Positions 54,490 to 61,815 of a stretch of DNA of 64,000 bases are shown here, in pieces. The notes under the pieces are model-generated. The model saw nothing but the letters and a program-made list of their open reading frames with translations. It had not been told where the DNA came from and did no database searches. Location: contig NZ_QGNY01000002.1 in assembly GCF_003173575.1 (NCBI RefSeq), positions 682,001 to 746,000 of the forward strand, given 5' to 3'. This DNA is from Pedobacter paludis (lineage in GTDB: Bacteria; Bacteroidota; Bacteroidia; Sphingobacteriales; Sphingobacteriaceae). The translations under genes were made by a program, and so were the position numbers. The first letter of the stretch is position 1. Each line of letters begins with the position of its first letter.

Positions 54490-55407
54490 ATGATTAAGAA
54501 GGAGCTTTCCCATTTGGGAATATTTTTTTTAGGCGTATTATCCCTATTGCCACTGTCTGTTTTGTACCTACTTTCAGACGTTGTTTTTTTGTTGATTTAT
54601 TATGTTTTCGGTTACCGAAGAAAGGTAGTAAGAGAAAATTTATTGAATGCTTTGCCAGAGAAAAACTTAACAGAGCTTATTGTAATAGAAAAACGGTTTT
54701 ATAAATATTTGTCTGATCTAATTTTCGAAATTATTAAGATGAATAATATTTCTCAAAGCGAGATTAAAAAACGGTTTGTTTTCAATAACAAGGAACAAGT
54801 AGAAGCTTATTTTAAATCGGGTAAAAGTGTTTTAATCTGCTCGGCCCATTATGGGAATTGGGAATGGGGTACTTTGGGTATTGGATTAAATTTTTCTGCT
54901 AACCATTATCCAATTTACAAACCCTTAAGCAATCCGGTTTTTGATAACTGGTTCAAAAAAGTTCGAAGTAGGTTTGGTAATAAACTCATTCCAATGCGCC
55001 AAACTTTAAGGGCTTTGCAGGCAAGCAAAAATGCACCTACTATGTTCAGTTTTGGAAATGACCAAGCACCATCAAAAGACGAATCTCACTACTGGACAAG
55101 CTTTATGAATCAGCAAACCTCAATCCAGCTTGGAATTGAAAAGATTGCAAAAAAGACCAATCAGCCAATTTTTTACTTTAAAATCAATTATATCAAAAGG
55201 GGATATTATGCTGTTGATTGCGTTCCGATGTGTTTGAATCCGGCGGAAACTAAAGAATTTGAAATTACTGAAATGCATACCCGTTTTCTTGAAGAAATGA
55301 TTCGTAATGAACCAGCTTATTGGCTATGGAGCCATAGAAGGTGGAAATACAAGCCACAGGAAAGGCATTTCGAAACGAGTAAAATGCATCTCACGACACA
55401 AGCTTAA
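54490..55407 (+). CDS. Lipid A (LpxL/HtrB)-type acyltransferase, copy 2
   Basis: 305 residues, a tandem paralogue of the preceding gene with high identity from YPIYKPLS through PAYWLWSHRRWKYK. The catalytic segment is CSAHYGNWEWGTLGIGL. Differences cluster in the N-terminal 110 residues. Two adjacent copies may use different acyl donors or acceptors. Confidence 0.9.
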   Translation: MIKKELSHLGIFFLGVLSLLPLSVLYLLSDVVFLLIYYVFGYRRKVVRENLLNALPEKNLTELIVIEKRFYKYLSDLIFEIIKMNNISQSEIKKRFVFNNKEQVEAYFKSGKSVLICSAHYGNWEWGTLGIGLNFSANHYPIYKPLSNPVFDNWFKKVRSRFGNKLIPMRQTLRALQASKNAPTMFSFGNDQAPSKDESHYWTSFMNQQTSIQLGIEKIAKKTNQPIFYFKINYIKRGYYAVDCVPMCLNPAETKEFEITEMHTRFLEEMIRNEPAYWLWSHRRWKYKPQERHFETSKMHLTTQA

Positions 55408-55412
55408 TCACT

Positions 55413-55420
55413 TATATTTG
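55413..55420 (+). promoter_or_regulatory. -7 promoter element of the serine hydrolase gene
   Basis: TATATTTG fits the consensus and lies 17 nt before the ATG at 55438, leaving a very short leader. No clear TTTG element precedes it at the usual distance. Confidence 0.45.
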
Positions 55421-55437
55421 TAGGTATAAGTTTGCTC

Positions 55438-56628
55438 ATGATAACCTTTAAAAAAATTCTATTCTATTTCTTTCTGCTGATTATTATTGTTTTCGGTGGG
55501 TTATTTATTTGGCGACCCTATCTAATGCGAGTGCTTTATTATCGCACACCAAATGCGGTTACTTATAAAGCATTTCCCCAAGCCATATCGCATAAAAGCG
55601 ATTCGGTATTTCATTTTATTCGATCTCAGAAACCGAGAAATGATTTAGATACTTTACATGTCTTGGATGGTAATAATCAATCGATCCCATTTGCAGATTA
55701 TTTTAAAAACGGAAAATTAAATGCATTTCTTATAATTCGAAATGATAGTATTTTGTATGAAAAATATAGTGCTGGATATAGTGATAGCACGTTAACTACA
55801 ATATTTTCTGGAGCCAAGAGTATGGTCTCAGTTTTATTGGGAGAAGCCTTGGCTGATGGAAGTATTAAAAGTCTTGAAGACAAAATAATTGAATATATCC
55901 CTGAACTGAAAACTAATCCTGCTTTTCAAAACATCACATTAAAAAATCTTTTGGATATGAAATCGGGCTTGGAGTTTCAAGATGCTTTGGGTGGCATTGT
56001 AAAAGCTTTCTTTTCTGATGAGGCAAAATATTACTACACGCATGATATGAAAGCAGAGCTGATGAAAGTTAAGCTTGTGAATAAACCCGGAACCGTTTGG
56101 AAATACAAAAGCATCGATCCTATTTTATTGGGCTGGGTTATTGAGAGAGCCACAAAGAAATCAATAGCACAATATTTCGAGGAAAAGATTTGGCGGAATA
56201 TCGGTACAGAGTATAATTCAACATGGGGTTTAGATCATCCTAATGGATTGGCAAATACAGCAAGCAGATTTCAGGTTACAGCAATTGATTTTGCCAAAAT
56301 CGGCCGTTTATATCTAAATATGGGAAGGTATAATCATAAACAAGTTGTTCCAGAAAATTGGGTAAAGCAATCCATCTCTATCGGAAAAGAAAAACCTGCG
56401 TCGGCGAAGGGCTGGCAAAAATCTGCGCACCATTATTTATGGTGGATTCCACAGGAAGGGCAAAATGGCGATTATGCGGCTGAAGGGATGCTTGGACAAA
56501 GGCTTTATGTAGACCAGAAGACCAATACTATTATTGTACAATTTGCCGAGCACGGTGCAGGTAATTATCCGTATCGAAAAATAAGCAGGTATCTAGCTGG
56601 CTTGCCATTTAATTATCCAAAATATTAA
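55438..56628 (+). CDS. Beta-lactamase-family serine hydrolase
   Basis: 396 residues from the ATG at 55438 (an upstream TTG adds two residues). An N-terminal membrane anchor (KILFYFFLLIIIVFGGLFIW) precedes a class C/penicillin-binding-type hydrolase. The SxxK nucleophile is SGAK in TTIFSGAKSMVSVLLGE, the second motif is WKYKSIDPILLGWVIE (YxS), and a late GMLGQRLYVDQKTNT segment. Substrate could be an ester or peptide; antibiotic resistance is not implied. Confidence 0.88.
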   Translation: MITFKKILFYFFLLIIIVFGGLFIWRPYLMRVLYYRTPNAVTYKAFPQAISHKSDSVFHFIRSQKPRNDLDTLHVLDGNNQSIPFADYFKNGKLNAFLIIRNDSILYEKYSAGYSDSTLTTIFSGAKSMVSVLLGEALADGSIKSLEDKIIEYIPELKTNPAFQNITLKNLLDMKSGLEFQDALGGIVKAFFSDEAKYYYTHDMKAELMKVKLVNKPGTVWKYKSIDPILLGWVIERATKKSIAQYFEEKIWRNIGTEYNSTWGLDHPNGLANTASRFQVTAIDFAKIGRLYLNMGRYNHKQVVPENWVKQSISIGKEKPASAKGWQKSAHHYLWWIPQEGQNGDYAAEGMLGQRLYVDQKTNTIIVQFAEHGAGNYPYRKISRYLAGLPFNYPKY

Positions 56629-56630
56629 TT

Positions 56631-56728
56631 TTTTTTACCGCAAAGAGCGCAAAGTTATTCGCAAAGAAAATGAAGTTTAGCTTTGTGTTCTCTGCGCTAT
56701 CCTTAAATTCTTTGCGGTTAAATTTTTA
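56631..56728. repeat. Imperfect palindrome between serine hydrolase and kinase-like gene
   Basis: TACCGCAAAGAGCGCAAAG (about 56637-56655) and its inverted relative TTCTTTGCGGTTAA (56709-56722) enclose CTTTGTGTTCTCTGCGCT, itself complementary to the inner part. The CGCAAAG words are, from memory, frequent in Bacteroidota spacers. It would fold into a long interrupted hairpin. Confidence 0.6.
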
Positions 56729-56747
56729 AAATGTTACATTGCTGTTG

Positions 56748-57791
56748 ATGGAAAACCAAGATGTAAAAATTTCGAAAAAGAAACCGATTTTTCCGGTTAC
56801 ACCAGCCTTGCAGAAATACCTGCGGAGCTATCAGCGTGAAGCGAAATTGCCCATCAAATACAGCGATTTGATGCAGTTTAATGAGGCTTTCCCATTGATG
56901 GATAAATTTGGAAAAGATTCGCTTTGGGAAGGACCGATTTATGCACAAGATTTAATTGATAAACTTCACGATGGACTGAAAGAAATCTATGCTAATTTAA
57001 AAGCCTCAGGAAATCTCCGAATTGTTGAACATAAATACATCGACAAGATAGAATATTGTACTTTCGGAAATACACATCCTTTTAGAATTAGAATTGTAAA
57101 CCGCTTAAATGATGTTTACGACTATTTCTACATCAAAAAAGCCGATGCCTCAAGAATTTACGGTTTAGAGCTCGAAGAAATTTTATCTCCAAATCAGGTT
57201 AACTATTTAGTTGACGGTGATACTTTGGTAGAAGAGCATATTGCCGGAATCCCTGGCGATGTTTTTACCAAAGGACAACTTTACACCCCAGAATTTAATC
57301 CAACCAGAATAGCTAAAGAGTTTGTTAAATTTAACGAACGGTGTTTAATTATGCTTCTTGGCGATATGAGGGCGTATAATTTTGTGGTTCAGATTACTCC
57401 TGATTTTGATGATATCCAGTTTAGAATTAGGGCAATAGATTTTGATCAGCAATTTTACGAAGGAAATTTGAAGGTTTATTTGCCTCAGTTTTTTAAGGAG
57501 AATTTACCGTACGTTAAAATGAGTATGGAACAGCTAACCGAAAAAACAGTTTTACAATATCAGCAGGAAGAAAGATCATCAATTGTGCATCGGGTTAGAA
57601 GTGAGCGACATCGTTTAACTGATTTGCGGGATGTTTCTAATAAAGAAGAATTAACAACTCCTGCAAACATCGCTTTGCTTAAACAAAGTATGACCGATTA
57701 TTTTAAAGATCAACACTATTTGAGCTGTAAAACGATGACAGATATTATCGAACTGAATATCAAAAATATTATTAGACAGGTAAAGCTATAA
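56748..57791 (+). CDS. Unrecognised protein with kinase-like catalytic residues
   Basis: 347 residues from the ATG at 56748. I recognise no named family. The region 125-235 resembles a protein-kinase or aminoglycoside-kinase fold: YIKKADA (Lys130/131), a Glu-rich helix YGLELEEIL, a hinge-like VEEHIAGIPGD, a catalytic-loop-like LLGDMRAYNFVV (Asp206, Asn211) and AIDFDQQF (Asp231). The spacing of Asp206, Asn211 and Asp231 fits that fold. No signal peptide or membrane segment. It stands alone, ended by a bidirectional terminator. Confidence 0.75.
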   Translation: MENQDVKISKKKPIFPVTPALQKYLRSYQREAKLPIKYSDLMQFNEAFPLMDKFGKDSLWEGPIYAQDLIDKLHDGLKEIYANLKASGNLRIVEHKYIDKIEYCTFGNTHPFRIRIVNRLNDVYDYFYIKKADASRIYGLELEEILSPNQVNYLVDGDTLVEEHIAGIPGDVFTKGQLYTPEFNPTRIAKEFVKFNERCLIMLLGDMRAYNFVVQITPDFDDIQFRIRAIDFDQQFYEGNLKVYLPQFFKENLPYVKMSMEQLTEKTVLQYQQEERSSIVHRVRSERHRLTDLRDVSNKEELTTPANIALLKQSMTDYFKDQHYLSCKTMTDIIELNIKNIIRQVKL

Positions 57792-57794
57792 CAA

Positions 57795-57824
57795 AAAAAC
57801 GGCTGGCCAAAGCCAACCGTTTTT
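57795..57824. terminator. Bidirectional terminator between kinase-like gene and PfpI gene
   Basis: AAAAACGGCTGGC (57795-57807) pairs with GCCAACCGTTTTT (57812-57824), one mismatch, with a 4-nt loop and A/T tracts on both sides. Confidence 0.82.
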
Positions 57825-57854
57825 GAGTGAATCTAGAAAGAGCGTCCAAACTGT

Positions 57855-58415
57855 TTAGGCATGTTGTCCCTCGTGTACGCCTTCAGCAAATTCCTCTACA
57901 ATTTTATCGTTAAATGCTGGTAAATCTTTGGGCGTTCTGCTGGTAACCAAACCTTGGTCTACCACAACTTCCACGTCAGACCAATCTGCACCGGCGTTTA
58001 TTAAATCCTGTGAAATGTTTTTTACAGAGGTCATTTTTCTGCCTTTAACCACATCTGCATTAATTAAGGTCTGCGGGCCGTGGCAAATCGCTGCAACGGG
58101 CTTTCCAGCTTCAAAAAATGCTTTTACGAAAGCAATTGCATCTTCGTTAACTCTCAATTGATCTGGGTTTAAAACTCCTCCAGGTAAAACCAATCCGTTA
58201 TAATCATCAGCATTTACTTCGTCGATTGTTTTATCCACATCAACCTCAATTGACCAATGATCGTGATTCCAGGCTTTTATTTTTCCGTTTTTAGAGGAGA
58301 TTATATGAACAGTTGCGCCTTCTTCTTTTAACCTTTTTACAGGTTCTGTTAATTCAACTTCTTCAAATCCGCTTTCTGAAAGTACAGCAATTGTGCGGTT
58401 ACTTAATTGTCCCAT
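57855..58415 (-). CDS. DJ-1/PfpI-family protein
   Basis: 186 residues. The nucleophile elbow AAICHGPQTLINAD (Cys about 112) and GLVLPGGVLNPDQLR are the PfpI signatures. Related proteins are glyoxalases, deglycases or chaperones; older annotations call them intracellular proteases. No signal peptide. It is monocistronic, with a palindromic repeat behind it. Confidence 0.9.
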   Translation of the reverse strand: MGQLSNRTIAVLSESGFEEVELTEPVKRLKEEGATVHIISSKNGKIKAWNHDHWSIEVDVDKTIDEVNADDYNGLVLPGGVLNPDQLRVNEDAIAFVKAFFEAGKPVAAICHGPQTLINADVVKGRKMTSVKNISQDLINAGADWSDVEVVVDQGLVTSRTPKDLPAFNDKIVEEFAEGVHEGQHA

Positions 58416-58500
58416 AACTTATTTTTTAAATAGGTGATATATTTAAAGACAGTTGGGAAAAATTATTGTTTTTAGAAATTTGAGATTTAGATTTTGGGTT

Positions 58501-58594
58501 TGTCATTCTGAGGCACGAAGAATCTCCAAGCGATGAAAGCCGAACTGAAGTCTGTGGTTAGAACGATGGGGATTCTTCGTGCCTCAGAATGACA
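58501..58594. repeat. Palindromic repeat, family A variant
   Basis: Arms TGTCATTCTGAGGCACGAAG continuing AATC (58501-58524) and GATTCTTCGTGCCTCAGAAT continuing GACA (58571-58594) are perfect inverted copies with a 46-nt centre. They share GAGGCACGAAG with the other family A elements but differ on both flanks, so this is a sister subfamily. Confidence 0.88.
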
Positions 58595-58611
58595 AGTGAT
58601 TCTATAAGATA

Positions 58612-59358
58612 TTAATCATTGGTTCTGCGGTGCTTAAAGTAATATGTTACTAAGTTTCCTGCTATAATAATATGATTAAAGATATTCGGAACTAAACCGT
58701 AGTACTTGGTTAGAATTTTAAAGCGCTCCTTTAAACTTTCAAAATGCTTTTTCTTGCTCATTCCGCCAACTAAATATTTAGCAACATAGCGATGAACGTT
58801 TACAATATTTGATGATTTTTTTGCCGCTTTTATAATCCAATCAATATCAGAGCTGTACTTATATTTTAAATCGTAAGGTGTTGTAATGCTTCTGCGGATG
58901 TAAATGGCCTGATGACTTATGCTCATTCCAAATTTGAAACTTTTCCAGTCAAAAACCTCTGGTGCTTCGTGTCTTCTTCTCCCTAGATTCTCCCAGTTAT
59001 CGTTATACATTTCAGTTTCGCCATAATAAATATCGGCTCCTGGCGAAGATTCAAAAACATCCTCAACAGTATGTTCATCGTATAGCTCATCACCAGAATT
59101 CATAAATAAAACGTAATCGCCTTTGGCCATTGCCAAACCTTTATTCATTGCATCGTAAATGCCCTGATCTTTTTCTGAAACAATTTTTGAAATCTGATTT
59201 TTATACCGTTGGATAACCTCTAGCGTACCATCTGTAGAAGCTCCATCAATAACGAGATACTCTATATCTCTAAAGGTCTGATTAATTACAGAGTTTATTG
59301 TTCGCTCAATGTCTCGAACGTTGTTGTATACGATGGTGATAATAGAGAGCTTTGGCAT
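58612..59358 (-). CDS. Glycosyltransferase family 2
   Basis: 248 residues. The GT-A fold is shown by LSIITIVYNNVRDIERTINS, the acceptor-side VIDGASTDGTLEVIQRY and the metal-binding MNSGDELYD. It would add a single sugar to a polysaccharide or glycolipid intermediate on the cytoplasmic side. It is the last gene of a three-gene minus-strand operon. Confidence 0.92.
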   Translation of the reverse strand: MPKLSIITIVYNNVRDIERTINSVINQTFRDIEYLVIDGASTDGTLEVIQRYKNQISKIVSEKDQGIYDAMNKGLAMAKGDYVLFMNSGDELYDEHTVEDVFESSPGADIYYGETEMYNDNWENLGRRRHEAPEVFDWKSFKFGMSISHQAIYIRRSITTPYDLKYKYSSDIDWIIKAAKKSSNIVNVHRYVAKYLVGGMSKKKHFESLKERFKILTKYYGLVPNIFNHIIIAGNLVTYYFKHRRTND

Positions 59359-59359
59359 A

Positions 59360-60451
59360 TTAATCCATCAATTTTTTTAACGTTTCAACATCAGGTAAAA
59401 GCCCTTTATAAGCCGTTGGCAAAACGGTGCTGGTTTTGTAAGTCGAGACTCCCATTGCCTTATTAAAATCTTTAAATGAAAATTCAACGACTTTGTTTTT
59501 CTTTTCTTTACAGAGTATAATTCCTATTGATGGTTGTTCATGTGGCTGTTTTATATACTCATCCAAAGCTGATAAATAAAAATTCATTTTGCCCATGTAT
59601 TCAGGTTTAAATTTACCTGTTTTCAATTCGAAAACAACCAGGCATTGTAAACGGCGATTAAAAAATAATAAATCAAGAAAATATTCTTCATCTTCTACTA
59701 TTAATCGATATTGATTTCCCATGAAGGCAAAATCTGATCCCAAAGACATTAAGAATTTTTTAATGTTTTGAACAATTTCACTTTCTAATACACGTTCGTC
59801 TTTATCCTCGTTGTCCTCAATATTAATAAAATCCAATAGATATTCATCTTTGAATGATTGCAGGGCTTTTTGCCTTATTTCATCATTGGCTATTGTTTTG
59901 GAAAAGTTGTTGGGTAAGCTTCCCGTTTTTTGAAAAGTTTGGTTGTTTAAATGATTTTTTAGCGTGCTTAAACTCCAAAATTCGCTGGCTGTTTTTTGAA
60001 TATAGAATATCCTTTCATCTAAAGATTTTGTGCTTTGTAAAATCTCGATGTGGTGGGTGAAACTTACATTTGAAAAACTATTTTCTAATTGGGCCGTTAC
60101 TGACGGGCTAAATGTAATTTCTTGTAAATCAATAGCTTCTGATTTGGCCGTCGGTGACGGACTAATTAAGAACTGGTCTTTCCAAGCCTCAAAAAAAAGG
60201 CGCATCCGTTTAATGTTTGTAGCAGAAAACCCTCTTAATCCAGGTAGTTCAATTTGTAAATCTGCAGAAAGACTTTCAATAACCTTTGCTCCCCATTTTT
60301 CTTCCTCAATTTTGATTGAAATGAACTTGCCAACGGTAAAATAAAGCGTTAGAAGCTCTTTGTTAACCAGTGTAGCCGCTTTATATCGGCTTTGTAAAAT
60401 GGCCGATTTCAGTGCTTTAATATTATCAAGGTAGGTTTTAGATAATTCCAT
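59360..60451 (-). CDS. YhcG-type DUF1016/PDDEXK nuclease
   Basis: 363 residues from the ATG at 60451 (60457 also possible). The N-terminal DUF1016 part shows AATLVNKELLTLYFTVGKFI and EKWGAKVIESLSADLQIELP. The C-terminal PDDEXK nuclease domain shows YFLDLLFFNRRLQCLVVFEL followed by K (the Asp...ExK pattern). Such proteins occur near restriction or mobile loci. Here the gene lies between two glycosyltransferases, 1 nt from one and 9 nt from the other. Its linker (about 95-130) contains two degenerate repeats, SPSPTAKSE and SPSVTAQLE. Confidence 0.9.
   Translation of the reverse strand: MELSKTYLDNIKALKSAILQSRYKAATLVNKELLTLYFTVGKFISIKIEEEKWGAKVIESLSADLQIELPGLRGFSATNIKRMRLFFEAWKDQFLISPSPTAKSEAIDLQEITFSPSVTAQLENSFSNVSFTHHIEILQSTKSLDERIFYIQKTASEFWSLSTLKNHLNNQTFQKTGSLPNNFSKTIANDEIRQKALQSFKDEYLLDFINIEDNEDKDERVLESEIVQNIKKFLMSLGSDFAFMGNQYRLIVEDEEYFLDLLFFNRRLQCLVVFELKTGKFKPEYMGKMNFYLSALDEYIKQPHEQPSIGIILCKEKKNKVVEFSFKDFNKAMGVSTYKTSTVLPTAYKGLLPDVETLKKLMD
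60089..60166. repeat. Two degenerate in-frame repeats within the YhcG gene
   Basis: Units near 60089-60112 and 60143-60166, containing GGGCCGTTACTGACGGGC and TGGCCGTCGGTGACGGAC, match at about 20 of 25 positions. They are spaced 54 nt (18 codons) apart and carry a CCGTC-GACGG inverted repeat. Confidence 0.65.
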
Positions 60452-60460
60452 AAGCATATT

Positions 60461-61732
60461 TTACTTCGGCTGTAAATCAATCAGCGTTTCGTATAAATCA
60501 AGGTGTTTTTCTGCAATAACCTTTTCCGAAAAATTATTTAGAATGCTTAATCGAGCTTCTTTTTGTATTTCGGTTTTATTTGGACGATGATACAGCCATT
60601 CGATACCATTAGCCAAATCTTCAGCATTTTCATATTCAGCCAAATACCCGTTCTGCATGTGCTTAACCATATCTGGAATTCCTCCGGTTGTAAATGCAAT
60701 TACAGGGGTGGCACAGGCCAAACTTTCCATCACGGTATTTGGCAAATTATCTTCTAAAGAAGGTGTAATAAAAGCATCAGCAGCCGAGTAACATTTTGCC
60801 AAATGCTCATCCTTATTTATCGTGCCTAAAAAGGTTGTTTTAAAAGTGAAAGTGGGCATTTCGGTATTTTCTTTGTTTCCAAAAATTACCAGTTCGATGT
60901 TTTCTTTAACAATTCCTGCTCGTCGAGATAAGATTTCTAGCGCCTCAATTAAATAGGGTGTTCCCTTATGCTTGTCATTTTTTGAGGGCATAAAACCGCT
61001 CATTAAAACAAATTTATCAGGGTTGATTTTAAGAATCTTCTTCGCCTCGCTTTTAACGTATGGTTTAAAAATATTGGTTTCTATGGTATTTGGAATAACA
61101 GTTGCTTTACGCGTGCCGAGCAAACTACTAAACTTTACCGAGCTCGCCATCCACTTACTTGGCGCCACAATATGAAAGTTTAATTCAGTATAAGCTTTCT
61201 GTTTTCTTAACCAGGTTTTATGAGAGATGTCGTTATCGCCACTAATTTTTAAAATGGGGCAATTGCCACATTGATGGTGAAAATTTTCACAACCATAGCG
61301 TACATGGCAACCGCCTGTAAAAGCATTGCTGTCGTGGAAAGTCCAAACAATTGGCTTTTCAAGTTCATCTAGCTCCGCCAAAAACTTTGGTGTAAGAAAA
61401 CCGTGATTAATCCAATGCAGGTGAATAACATCTGCACTTTTAACATCTGGATGGTTTTTTATCGATCGGCCAAACCACTGTAAGCTAAATGGCGTTTTAA
61501 CCGATTTGCTAAGCCACTTTGCAAAATAACGTTCTGATAAAATATTATAAACAGCCTTGACTTTTTGAATGGGCGATTTGCTGAAGGCATCAACTTTCGG
61601 GTTTTGCCCAAATTTGTAGTAAACAAGTACTTTAGAATCTACACCACTAGCTTTCAGGGCATCGCTTAGGCGTAAGCAGGCACGTCCAGCACCTCCATTT
61701 CCATCATACGTATTTAGGTGTATTATCTTCAA
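60461..61732 (-). CDS. Glycosyltransferase family 4
   Basis: 423 residues. KIIHLNTYDGNGGAGRACLR starts the GT-B donor/acceptor fold. The family's Cys/His loop (GGCHVRYGCENFHHQCGNC) lies near residue 140, and the C-terminal nucleotide-sugar site shows PSLEDNLPNTVMESLACATP with the usual Glu pair. It is the first gene of the small polysaccharide operon. Confidence 0.92.
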   Translation of the reverse strand: MKIIHLNTYDGNGGAGRACLRLSDALKASGVDSKVLVYYKFGQNPKVDAFSKSPIQKVKAVYNILSERYFAKWLSKSVKTPFSLQWFGRSIKNHPDVKSADVIHLHWINHGFLTPKFLAELDELEKPIVWTFHDSNAFTGGCHVRYGCENFHHQCGNCPILKISGDNDISHKTWLRKQKAYTELNFHIVAPSKWMASSVKFSSLLGTRKATVIPNTIETNIFKPYVKSEAKKILKINPDKFVLMSGFMPSKNDKHKGTPYLIEALEILSRRAGIVKENIELVIFGNKENTEMPTFTFKTTFLGTINKDEHLAKCYSAADAFITPSLEDNLPNTVMESLACATPVIAFTTGGIPDMVKHMQNGYLAEYENAEDLANGIEWLYHRPNKTEIQKEARLSILNNFSEKVIAEKHLDLYETLIDLQPK

Positions 61733-61815
61733 ATCAATTCAAAAATACATTAATTGTTTACGATTATAAAAACTGTTGCGTATTTTCATACATCCAAAGC
61801 CAAACAAACTAAATC

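Noticed and set aside
55438..56628. Antibiotic-resistance beta-lactamase
   Set aside because: The fold family is shared with many esterases and peptidases, a membrane anchor is present, and no resistance-specific feature is visible.
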